Origin: Acidimicrobiia bacterium
GTDB lineage: Bacteria; Actinomycetota; Acidimicrobiia; Acidimicrobiales; Aldehydirespiratoraceae
Length of the DNA: 12,857 nucleotides
Direction of reading: 5' to 3'
NCBI GenBank assembly: GCA_022824605.1
Contig: JAJDZO010000239.1
Location: 1-12,857 of the forward strand
Below, piece after piece: positions 6,778 through 12,857 of this stretch (position 1 is its first letter; the number at the start of each line of letters is the position of its first letter). The notes beneath the pieces were generated by a model. It saw nothing but the letters and a program-made list of their open reading frames with translations. It did not search any database and was not told where the DNA came from. The translations under genes and the position numbers were made by a program.

Positions 6778-8504
6778 AGGGTGGATGCGAAGCGTTCGCG
6801 CAGGTCGCGCTTGAGGAACTTGCCGTTGGCGTTGCGAGGCAGGGGTTCGTCGAGAAACCACACATGGCGCGGATGCTTGAATCGGGCCAGACGGCCTCTG
6901 AGATGTTCGGCCAGGGCGGCTTCGTCCAGTTGCGCGCCGGCAACGAGCACCACCGCGGCGGCCACCTCCTCGCCCAGGCGTTCGTCGGGCAGGCCGAACA
7001 CGGCCGCCTCGGCGACCTCGTCCAACTCGTAGATGGCGTTCTCCACCTCCGAGCAATGGATGTTCTCGCCGCCGCGGATCACCAGATCCTTGATCCGGTC
7101 CCTGATGTGGATCCAGCCGTCGGCATCGATCTCGGCGATGTCGCCGGTGCGGAACCAGCCGTCGACGATGGCCTCGGCGGTGGCGTCGGGCCGGTTCAGG
7201 TAGCCCTTCATCACGTTGGGGCCCCGCAGCAGCAGCTCACCCCGGTGGCCGGCGTCGAGCGTGGCGCCGTCTCCGTCGACGACCTTGGCCTCCATGCACG
7301 GCATCAGCGGACCCACCGACGCGGGATTGGCCACACAGAACTCGCTGCTCACGGCGGTGGCGATGCCGGCCGTCTCGGTCAGGCCGTAGCCGATGCCGGG
7401 ATGGCCCTGCGGCAGCCTGTCGTCGACCCGTTGCACCAGGTCGGTGGACACCGGGGCACCGCCGTTGCCCATCGAGCGCAGCGACGACGTGTTGGTGCGT
7501 TCCCAGTCGGGGTGTTGCAGCATCTCACGGGTCATGGCGGGCACGCCGGTGAACGCGGTGACCGACTCGCGCTCCACGATCCTGAGCGCCTCCGACGCGT
7601 CCCAGCGGTACATCTGCACCAGACAGCCTCCCGCCAGCGTCACCGGGTGCAGCACGCAGTTGCAGCCGGTCACATGGAACAGCGGCACCGGCAGAAGGGC
7701 GACCAGCGGCGGGGCCTCCGGGGGTGGCTCTGGGGTGCGGGCGCGAGCCAGGCGACGGGCCCGAGCCGAGTCGGTGGAGGCCCCGAGAAACAGCATGTTC
7801 ATCAGGTTGTGGACCACGGCACGGTGGGTGAGCTGCGCGCCCTTGGGGAAGCCGGTCGTGCCAGACGTGTAGAAGATCAAAGCGTCGTCGTCGGGGTCGA
7901 TCGCCGCTTCGGGAAGCGCGTCGGGCGCGGTTGCGGGATCAGCGACGGCGTCCCATCGCACGGCCCCCTCGGGCAGGTCGCCGTGGTGGCGGGTCACCAC
8001 GAGGGGCACTCCGCCGCGGGCCGGGTCCAGCGTCTCGAGCCGCTCGCCGTCGACGATCAGCGCCACCGGTTCGCAATCGTTCAATGCGAACTCCATCTCG
8101 GGGCGGGTCCACCAGGCGTTCATGCCCACCACCGCGGCGCCCACCGAGATCGCAGCCCAGTGCGACAGCACCCACTCGGGGTAGTTGCGCATCGAGATCG
8201 CCACCCGGGTGCCGGGTCCGGCACCGTGCTTGGTGCGCAGATGGTGGGCCAGGGCCCGCACCCGGGCGTGGGCCTCGGCATAGCTGTAGCGCTCGTCGCC
8301 GTACACCAGGTAGTCCTTGTCGCCGTACGGTGCCGACATCTCCCACACCGCTCGCATGTCGGCGACAGCACTGTCGTAGACGCGCACACCCACGCCGTTG
8401 ACCGGCTGCACCGTCCAACTGAAGGGCGCACCCGCGGCGGTCAGCGACGCGATGGCCGAATTGAGATCCTCAACCAGCTCCGATGCCGCGGGCTCCGCAG
8501 TCAC
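6774..8504 (-). CDS. Acyl-CoA synthetase / AMP-binding ligase (FadD-like)
   Basis: From GTG 8504 this is a 576-residue adenylate-forming enzyme that activates a carboxylic acid to acyl-AMP and then acyl-CoA. It shows the ATP-binding loop YTSGTTGFPKG (212-222), GYGLTETAG (372-380), the WFRTGDIAEID motif with D454 contacting ribose, the hinge region RDRIKDLVIRGGENI (468-482), and the catalytic lysine K562 in PRNANGKFLKRDL. The domain order and length are complete. A short Arg/Pro-rich insert (about 246-266) separates the ATP loop from the next core motif. The frame is open up to 8846, but the extra N-terminus would read through the divergent psuG gene, and GTG 8504 is preceded by a -10-like hexamer. 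The substrate is not predictable; the sequence resembles mycobacterial FadD proteins for medium/long-chain or ring-derived acids. Confidence 0.93.
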   Translation of the reverse strand: MTAEPAASELVEDLNSAIASLTAAGAPFSWTVQPVNGVGVRVYDSAVADMRAVWEMSAPYGDKDYLVYGDERYSYAEAHARVRALAHHLRTKHGAGPGTRVAISMRNYPEWVLSHWAAISVGAAVVGMNAWWTRPEMEFALNDCEPVALIVDGERLETLDPARGGVPLVVTRHHGDLPEGAVRWDAVADPATAPDALPEAAIDPDDDALIFYTSGTTGFPKGAQLTHRAVVHNLMNMLFLGASTDSARARRLARARTPEPPPEAPPLVALLPVPLFHVTGCNCVLHPVTLAGGCLVQMYRWDASEALRIVERESVTAFTGVPAMTREMLQHPDWERTNTSSLRSMGNGGAPVSTDLVQRVDDRLPQGHPGIGYGLTETAGIATAVSSEFCVANPASVGPLMPCMEAKVVDGDGATLDAGHRGELLLRGPNVMKGYLNRPDATAEAIVDGWFRTGDIAEIDADGWIHIRDRIKDLVIRGGENIHCSEVENAIYELDEVAEAAVFGLPDERLGEEVAAAVVLVAGAQLDEAALAEHLRGRLARFKHPRHVWFLDEPLPRNANGKFLKRDLRERFASTL

Positions 8505-8511
8505 GGGCGCG

Positions 8512-8517
8512 ATCCTA
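8512..8517 (-). promoter_or_regulatory. Candidate -10 hexamer (TAGGAT) for the acyl-CoA synthetase
   Basis: On the minus strand TAGGAT ends seven bases before GTG 8504, with no ribosome binding site between, as expected for a leaderless transcript. A -35 box is not evident. Confidence 0.45.
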
Positions 8518-8637
8518 CGGCGGAGTCCAACCTTGGCCGCGTCCGCCTGCGGGCTTCGTTCGCTTTGCGGGTCGGCTGCTTGTTCCGTGTGCCTCAAGGC
8601 CAAGGGAGTTGCCCGTTCAGCGGCCTCGCCTGGGCCG

Positions 8638-8643
8638 TACCCT
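8638..8643 (+). promoter_or_regulatory. Candidate -10 hexamer (TACCCT) for psuG
   Basis: TACCCT ends six bases before ATG 8650. GGAG (8645-8648) lies too close to the ATG to act as a ribosome binding site. TTCAGC, 16 bases upstream of the hexamer, is a weak -35 candidate. Confidence 0.4.
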
Positions 8644-8649
8644 CGGAGC

Positions 8650-9588
8650 ATGACGGAGATCCTGCGTGTCGGCCCCGAGACCGCCGACGCGCTGGCCTCG
8701 GGCCGACCGGTGGTGGCGCTGGAGTCGACCATCTTCTCTCGGCTGGGTTTGCCGGAACCGGCCAACCGCGAGTGCTTCCGGCGCGTGCAGGCCGCGGTCC
8801 GGGCCATCGGCGCGGTGCCGGCACTGTGCGGTGTGCTCGACGGCACGGCGGTGGTCGGCGCGAACTTCGCTCAAGCCGAGCGGCTCTTCAGCGGCTCGGT
8901 GAAGCTCGGCGCCCGAGATCTAGGACCGGCGGTCGGCGCCGGCTTAGACGTGGGAGTGACCACCGTGTCGGCCACGGTGACGCTGGCGGCCGCCACGGGC
9001 ATCGAGGTGTTTGCCACCGGCGGCATCGGCGGGGTGCATCGCGGTGCGGACCGCACCGGCGATGTCAGCGCCGACCTTGACGCCCTGGCCCGCCACCGGG
9101 TGGTGGTGGTGTCGTCGGGAGTCAAGGCGTTCCTTGACGTGCCGCTTACCTTCGAACGCCTGGAGACGCTCGGGGTGGCGGTGCTGGGCTGGCGAACCGA
9201 TCGCTTCCCGGCGTTCTACCTGCGCGACGGCGGGCGGGAGCTGACCCGCGTGGTGGAGAGCGCTGGGGACGTGGCGGCCGCGTTCCGAGCGGCCGGAGCG
9301 CTAGGGCATCCGAGCGGGCTGCTCGTGGCCAACCCGATCCCGGCTCCAGCAGAACTCGACGCCGCACTAGTCGCTGAGGCAGTCGAGCACACCGAGGCGG
9401 CGGCGCGCCTAGACGGGGTCTCCGGCGGCGACGTCACCCCCGCGGTGTTGACCGCGCTCGTCGAGGCCACCGCAGGCGCAGCCGTCGAGGCCAACCTCGC
9501 TCTGGCCGAATCCAACGCCACTGTCGCCGCCGAGATCGCCACGGCCCTGGCGGAGCATCCTGTAGTCGGGCAGGAGGCCGAGCTGTGA
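8650..9588 (+). CDS. psuG: Pseudouridine-5'-phosphate glycosidase
   Basis: This 312-residue enzyme splits pseudouridine 5'-phosphate reversibly into uracil and ribose 5-phosphate in pseudouridine breakdown. Family marks are ALESTIF (23-29, with E25), the long signature FATGGIGGVHRGADRTGDVS (121-140) with H130, D142 for the metal ion, the Schiff-base lysine K159 in SSGVKAFLD, GWRTDRFPAFY (180-190), and GLLVANPIPAP (223-233). D142 and K159 are 17 residues apart, as are D149 and K166 in the E. coli enzyme. One difference is that the usual ISHG after EST is replaced by FSRLG. ATG 8650 is the start; the frame is open further up only as a shadow of the divergent gene. The partner kinase PsuK is not adjacent; the stop codon overlaps a P450 gene instead. 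Length is normal. Confidence 0.93.
   Translation: MTEILRVGPETADALASGRPVVALESTIFSRLGLPEPANRECFRRVQAAVRAIGAVPALCGVLDGTAVVGANFAQAERLFSGSVKLGARDLGPAVGAGLDVGVTTVSATVTLAAATGIEVFATGGIGGVHRGADRTGDVSADLDALARHRVVVVSSGVKAFLDVPLTFERLETLGVAVLGWRTDRFPAFYLRDGGRELTRVVESAGDVAAAFRAAGALGHPSGLLVANPIPAPAELDAALVAEAVEHTEAAARLDGVSGGDVTPAVLTALVEATAGAAVEANLALAESNATVAAEIATALAEHPVVGQEAEL
9572..9577 (+). promoter_or_regulatory. Strong ribosome binding site (AGGAGG) for the P450
   Basis: A perfect AGGAGG inside the end of psuG lies seven bases before GTG 9585. It fixes the P450 start at the codon overlapping the psuG stop, and contrasts with the first genes of units in this window, which lack such sites. Confidence 0.75.
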
Positions 9589-10787
9589 GCGACGAGCTGC
9601 TGCTGCGGATCACTACCGACCCGGACGTGATCGCCGATCCGTATCCGCTGCTGCGAGAACTGCGCGAGACGGCGCCGGTTCACAGGGCAGGCTTCGCCGA
9701 CTTCTGGATCCTCACCCGCTTCGAGGACTGCCGGGCCGCTTTGCGCGATCCGCGGTTGGGCAGTCCTGAGCCCGGCGACGATGCGCCCTCGCTGCTGGCG
9801 TCGTCTCGCCCTCGTCGATCCGGCGGTCCCCGCGCGCTGCTATTCCTCAACCCGCCCGACCACACCCGCATCCGGTCGCTGGTGAGCCGGGCGTTCACGC
9901 CTCGCCGGGTGGAGCGGCTGCGGCCCGCGGTCGAGGCCATGACCAGCGAACTGCTCGATGCGGTGGCCGATGCCGGTGAGTGCGACCTGATCGAGGCGCT
10001 CGCCTTCCCGTTGCCCGCCAACGTGATCAGCGAACTGGTCGGGGTGCCGGTTGCGGACCGTGACTGGCTCCGGCCGCTGATGTCGGACCTGGCGGCCACC
10101 CTCGAACTAACCCGGGAGGAGGAGGTGGCAGACCGGGCCGAGGCCGCTTCGGCCAAGGTCAACGCGTACCTGAACGATTTGATCGACCGGCGCCGGGCCG
10201 CGCCCGCCGACGACCTGCTGTCGGGTCTGATCGCGGCCAGCGACGGCGAGGACCGTCTCACCCAGGCGGAGGTGGTCGCAACCGTGTCGCTGATCTACGC
10301 GGCCGGCTTCGAGACCACCACCAACCTGATCGGCAACATCGTCCACACCCTGATCCGACATCCTGACCAGCTGGCTCGGCTTCGAGCCGACCGTTCCCTG
10401 GTGCCGTCGGCCGTGGACGAGGTGTTGCGTTTCGAGCCGCCCGTGCAACTCGACGGCCGCTACGCCCGGGCCGGCACCGTGATCGGCGGGCAGACGATCC
10501 CCCGGGGTCACAGCGTGTTGACGCTGCTGGGCGCAGCCAACCGAGACCCGGCCGTGGTCGACGACCCCGACCGTTTCGACGTGGGCCGAAGCGAGGTGCC
10601 GATGCTGTCGTTCGGCTCGGGCATCCACTACTGCCTGGGCGCCGCGCTGGCCCGTCTGGAAGGGCAGGTGGTGCTGCAGGCCCTGCTCGACCGGTTCGAC
10701 ACATGGACACCCCTAGACGACGCCCCGCCCTGGAAGCGAAGGCTCACACTCAGGGGCCTGGCCCGCCTCCCCGTAGCGTTCAGCTAG
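9585..10787 (+). CDS. Cytochrome P450 (bacterial soluble class)
   Basis: This 400-residue heme monooxygenase has the size of soluble bacterial P450s and no membrane anchor. The I-helix oxygen-activation motif is AGFETT (240-245, with E243 and T244). The K-helix ExxR is E279-R282 (DEVLRFEPP), and the heme-ligand loop is FGSGIHYCLGAALAR with C350 as thiolate ligand. The C-helix PPDHTRIRSLVSRAF (90-104) is also typical. GTG 9585 overlaps the psuG stop (GTGA) and has a strong ribosome binding site, so it is translated with psuG. No ferredoxin or ferredoxin reductase gene is close, so electron partners must come from elsewhere. The CYP family and substrate cannot be told; nearby acyl-CoA genes hint at a lipid, sterol or terpenoid. 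Heme and I-helix motifs are intact. Confidence 0.95.
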   Translation: MSDELLLRITTDPDVIADPYPLLRELRETAPVHRAGFADFWILTRFEDCRAALRDPRLGSPEPGDDAPSLLASSRPRRSGGPRALLFLNPPDHTRIRSLVSRAFTPRRVERLRPAVEAMTSELLDAVADAGECDLIEALAFPLPANVISELVGVPVADRDWLRPLMSDLAATLELTREEEVADRAEAASAKVNAYLNDLIDRRRAAPADDLLSGLIAASDGEDRLTQAEVVATVSLIYAAGFETTTNLIGNIVHTLIRHPDQLARLRADRSLVPSAVDEVLRFEPPVQLDGRYARAGTVIGGQTIPRGHSVLTLLGAANRDPAVVDDPDRFDVGRSEVPMLSFGSGIHYCLGAALARLEGQVVLQALLDRFDTWTPLDDAPPWKRRLTLRGLARLPVAFS

Positions 10788-10800
10788 CCCCTTGGGCGCG

Positions 10801-11631
10801 TCAGTAGCCCTTCCATTCAGGGGGGCGGCGCTGCTGGAAGGCGGCTACTCCCTCGGCGGAATCTTGGGTGCCGGCGTTCAGCTCGACCGCGGCCGCCTCG
10901 TCGTGGGCCATGGTGGCCCGGTCGGTGTCGAGGCTGCGGTTGACCAGCCACTTGGTGAGCGCGAACGAGCGGCTGGGGCCGGCGGCGAGGCGTTCGGCCC
11001 ACTCCGCCGCGGCGGGCTGCACCTCGTCGTGGGGCACCACCCGGTTGACGAGGCCGTAGGCGTGGGCCTGATCCGCGGGGAGGTCCTCGGCCAGCAGGAA
11101 CAGCTCCATCGTGCGGCGCACTCCGATGATGCGGGGCAGCAGCCACGGACCCAGCGCGTCGGGCACCAGACCGCGGCGGGCGAACACCTCCACGAACTTG
11201 GCCCGATCCCCGGCGATCACCAGGTCGCAGGCCAGCGCCAGGTGGGCGCCCATGCCGGCTGCGGTGCCGTTGACGGCTGCGATCACGGGCACGTCGCATT
11301 CGAGCAGGGCGTTGAACAGCGGGTACTGGCCGTCGAGCATCCCACGCCGCACGTCGCCCATGATCCGTTCGGGCACGTCGGTCGAGCGGTCGGTGGCGCC
11401 ATAGGAGTGGCGCAGGTCGGCGCCGGTGCAGAAGAAGCGGTCGCCGGTGGCGGTGATCACCGCACAGCGGGCCCGGTGGCTGGTGTTGAGGCCGTTGAGG
11501 ATGTCGCGCACCCGGTCGCGGCACGGCGGGTTCAGTGCATTGCCGGCCTCGGGCCGGTCGATGGTGATCCACGCCACCGAGCCGCGGTAGTCGAGCCGGA
11601 CCTGCTCGTCGAGGGATCTCTCATCGCTCAC
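10801..11631 (-). CDS. Enoyl-CoA hydratase/isomerase family protein (crotonase fold)
   Basis: From GTG 11631 this is a 276-residue crotonase-fold protein acting on an acyl-CoA, most simply adding water to or shifting the double bond of an enoyl-CoA in beta-oxidation. Marks are WITIDRPEAGNALN (21-34), the first oxyanion segment FFCTGADL (66-73), and AAGMGAHLALACDLVIA (124-140) supplying the second oxyanion-hole NH. Near the active site it reads RRGLVPDALGPWLLPRIIG, with D158 where some family members use an acidic residue, a pattern shared with isomerase and PaaG-like proteins. The usual second catalytic Glu in the GMG region is not evident, so true hydratase activity is uncertain. The frame extends to 11727, but GTG 11631 sits eight bases after TAGGTT and matches the family's N-terminus. 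It ends 13 bases from the convergent P450 gene. Confidence 0.92.
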   Translation of the reverse strand: MSDERSLDEQVRLDYRGSVAWITIDRPEAGNALNPPCRDRVRDILNGLNTSHRARCAVITATGDRFFCTGADLRHSYGATDRSTDVPERIMGDVRRGMLDGQYPLFNALLECDVPVIAAVNGTAAGMGAHLALACDLVIAGDRAKFVEVFARRGLVPDALGPWLLPRIIGVRRTMELFLLAEDLPADQAHAYGLVNRVVPHDEVQPAAAEWAERLAAGPSRSFALTKWLVNRSLDTDRATMAHDEAAAVELNAGTQDSAEGVAAFQQRRPPEWKGY

Positions 11632-11639
11632 TGCGAGCA

Positions 11640-11645
11640 AACCTA
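11640..11645 (-). promoter_or_regulatory. Candidate -10 hexamer (TAGGTT) for the hydratase-like gene
   Basis: On the minus strand TAGGTT ends eight bases before GTG 11631 and no ribosome binding site intervenes. It supports a leaderless GTG start over the longer frame. Confidence 0.45.
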
Positions 11646-11699
11646 CTCGCCGCCGTGGCGATCTCGGGAGGTCGGTGTGCGGTGTTTCCTGCTCCTGTT

Positions 11700-11752
11700 C
11701 GCTTCGCTCACGGGCCGCTCGGGCCACGGCCCCGCCCGCATGGAGCGAAGCG
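11700..11752. repeat. Inverted repeat with 10-base arms and GC-rich nested core
   Basis: CGCTTCGCTC (11700-11709) is the exact complement of GAGCGAAGCG (11743-11752). The 33-base centre can fold further, as CGGGC near 11711 pairs with GCCCG near 11734. It is in a divergent promoter region, so it may be a transcription-blocking hairpin or a dispersed palindromic repeat. Confidence 0.5.
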
Positions 11753-11809
11753 CTGGCCTATCGCTCGGCCTCTGGGCGGCAGATCTCGCATCAGAATCGG
11801 TGACGCTGG

Positions 11810-11815
11810 CAGACT
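11810..11815 (+). promoter_or_regulatory. Candidate -10 hexamer (CAGACT) for the second acyl-CoA synthetase
   Basis: CAGACT ends six bases before ATG 11822, at the same spacing as the other candidates. The match is weak on its own and no -35 box is evident. Confidence 0.25.
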
Positions 11816-11821
11816 GAGCCG

Positions 11822-12857
11822 ATGGCCGACACCGACGCCCTGGGCCTCTGGAACATCGCTGCAGCCGACCCCGACTTCCTGGCGGCGGTCGATCCAGAGC
11901 ACAACCAGTTGACCTTCGGCGAGTTGGCCGCCCTCACCAACCGGATCTCAAGGGGTCTTCGGGCCGCCGGACTCGGCAAGGGTGATCAGGTGACCACGCT
12001 GCTGCCCAACTGCTTCGAGCAGCTGGCGCTCTGCTTGGCCGCCTACCAGAGCGGGCTGTACGTCACCACCATCAACTGGCACTTCGTCGGCGCGGAGATC
12101 AACTACATCGTCAACGACGCCGAGACCAAGGCGTTCATCGTCCACGAGCGCTTCGCCGGGGAGGCCGTCAAAGCGCTGCCGGGATGTGTAGTGCCCGAGG
12201 AGAACCGCTTCTGTGTGGGCGGTCCGGTGGAGGGCTTCCGGCCCTTCGACGAGCTGATCCGCGGCCACAGCGGCGAGCGGCCTGCGCCCGAGGATCTCGC
12301 AACCGGGTCGTTCATGTTCTACACGTCGGGCACCACCGGACGGCCCAAAGGCGTGCGCCGGGCGCTGGATTCGCGGCCGCCCGACGAGGCCTCCTCCACC
12401 GCGGGCATGCTGCTGATGCTGTTCGGATCGAAGCCCCACGACGGCAACGTCCAGATCACCCAGGCGCCGCTGTACCACACCGCGGTCAACAACTGGACCA
12501 CCATGTCGCTGCACCTCGGTCACACCGTGGTGCTGATGGACCGCTGGAGCGCGGAGGGGGCCCTGGAGCGCATCGAGCGCTACCGGGTGACCAGCTCGCA
12601 CATGGTGCCCACCATGTTCAACCGGCTGCTGCAACTCCCCGACGAGGTGCGCTCCCGCTACGACGTGTCGTCGCTGCGGGCCATGGTGCACGCCGCCGCG
12701 CCCTGCCCGGTCGAGACCAAGCGGCGCATGATCGAGTGGTGGGGCGACTCCATCTGGGAGTACTACGCGGCCACCGAGGGCGGCGGGACGTCGGTGTCGG
12801 CCGCCGAGTGGCTCGAGCGCCCCGGCACCGTCGGGAAGGCCTGGCCCGGATGCGAGG
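11822..12857 (+). CDS. Acyl-CoA synthetase (FadD-like), cut by the window end
   Basis: 345 codons are visible from ATG 11822 and the frame is still open at the window edge, so the C-terminal domain with the catalytic lysine is missing. It is an adenylate-forming ligase: the ATP loop YTSGTTGRPKG lies at residues 167-177, QAPLYHT near 221 is the next core motif, and YYAATEGGG near 318 is the A5-type motif that contacts adenine. The arginine in GRPKG and the following VRRAL resemble the mycobacterial FadD4/FadD12 group. It is clearly different from the acyl-CoA synthetase at 6774-8504, so it is not a recent duplicate. The start has no ribosome binding site but is preceded by a -10-like hexamer. 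It is divergent from the hydratase-like gene and may share its regulation. The substrate is unknown. Confidence 0.9.
   Translation, partial: MADTDALGLWNIAAADPDFLAAVDPEHNQLTFGELAALTNRISRGLRAAGLGKGDQVTTLLPNCFEQLALCLAAYQSGLYVTTINWHFVGAEINYIVNDAETKAFIVHERFAGEAVKALPGCVVPEENRFCVGGPVEGFRPFDELIRGHSGERPAPEDLATGSFMFYTSGTTGRPKGVRRALDSRPPDEASSTAGMLLMLFGSKPHDGNVQITQAPLYHTAVNNWTTMSLHLGHTVVLMDRWSAEGALERIERYRVTSSHMVPTMFNRLLQLPDEVRSRYDVSSLRAMVHAAAPCPVETKRRMIEWWGDSIWEYYAATEGGGTSVSAAEWLERPGTVGKAWPGCE

Larger units (their letters stand above)
8505..8649. promoter_or_regulatory. Divergent promoter region between the acyl-CoA synthetase and psuG
   Basis: This 145-base gap serves two genes read outwards. It holds a -10-like hexamer for each (listed separately) and an 8-base inverted repeat, CCTTGGCC (8531-8538) and GGCCAAGG (8598-8605), that could bind a regulator or pair in RNA. 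No regulator gene is adjacent. Confidence 0.4.
11632..11821. promoter_or_regulatory. Divergent promoter region between the hydratase-like gene and the second acyl-CoA synthetase
   Basis: This 190-base gap is the longest gene-free stretch in the window. It contains -10-like hexamers facing outwards near each end and a 53-base inverted repeat in the middle (listed separately). Open frames across it are short and unlike any family. Confidence 0.4.

Noticed and set aside
6864..9080. 738-codon plus-strand open frame opposite the acyl-CoA synthetase
   Set aside because: It spans the whole antisense of a gene with all adenylate-forming motifs and then runs out of frame into psuG; the translation shows no family features.
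10792..11817. 341-codon plus-strand open frame opposite the hydratase-like gene
   Set aside because: Antisense shadow of a clear crotonase-fold gene; His/Val/Gly-rich composition typical of such shadows.
1..12857. tRNA, rRNA, CRISPR array, transposon or phage attachment features
   Set aside because: No cloverleaf, regularly spaced repeats, transposase motifs or terminal inverted repeats were seen in reading both strands.

Overview
The window comes from a GC-rich bacterium, most likely an actinobacterium. Codon third positions are strongly G/C. The genes resemble mycobacterial and acidimicrobial families: a stand-alone LigD-type polymerase, two FadD-type acyl-CoA synthetases, an EchA-type hydratase, a bacterial P450, and a DsbB with the actinobacterial arrangement. 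Most transcription units appear to begin without a leader. Assignment to Acidimicrobiia is a guess from resemblance, not from a search.

Layout, left to right. (1) 75-2683 (+): a LigD-type polymerase/primase domain protein whose stop codon overlaps the GTG start of a large propeller-like protein of unknown function. (2) 2712-4037 (-): an orphan toxin-like protein with an N-terminal helical region, three EF-hand-like loops, a pre-toxin-like hydrophobic segment and an unrecognised C-terminal domain. It converges on the propeller gene. (3) 4119-5415 (+): a thiol-redox pair, a DsbB-type quinone oxidoreductase and a membrane-anchored thioredoxin-fold protein with a CPHC active site. They are bridged by a possible 24-codon arginine-rich mini-ORF. 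(4) 5559-6731 (+): a class I PLP aminotransferase of the DapC/kynurenine aminotransferase type, ending at a strong hairpin shared with the convergent gene. (5) 6774-8504 (-): an acyl-CoA synthetase. (6) 8650-10787 (+): pseudouridine-5'-phosphate glycosidase overlapping a cytochrome P450. (7) 10801-11631 (-): an enoyl-CoA hydratase/isomerase family protein. (8) 11822 to the window end (+): a second acyl-CoA synthetase, cut by the edge.

The right half (two FadD-like ligases, EchA-like protein, P450) suggests lipid, sterol or other CoA-thioester metabolism, but there is no single operon because the genes alternate in strand. The DsbB/thioredoxin pair probably works in extracytoplasmic disulfide chemistry. 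No RNA genes, insertion sequences, CRISPR arrays or long repeats were seen. No gene-free stretch exceeds 300 bases; the longest is 11632-11821, a divergent promoter region.

The most interesting items are the orphan EF-hand/pre-toxin protein, the recurrent -10-like hexamer 6-8 bases before start codons (leaderless initiation), the arginine-rich mini-ORF between the two redox genes, and the coupling of a polymerase gene to a propeller protein and of psuG to a P450.
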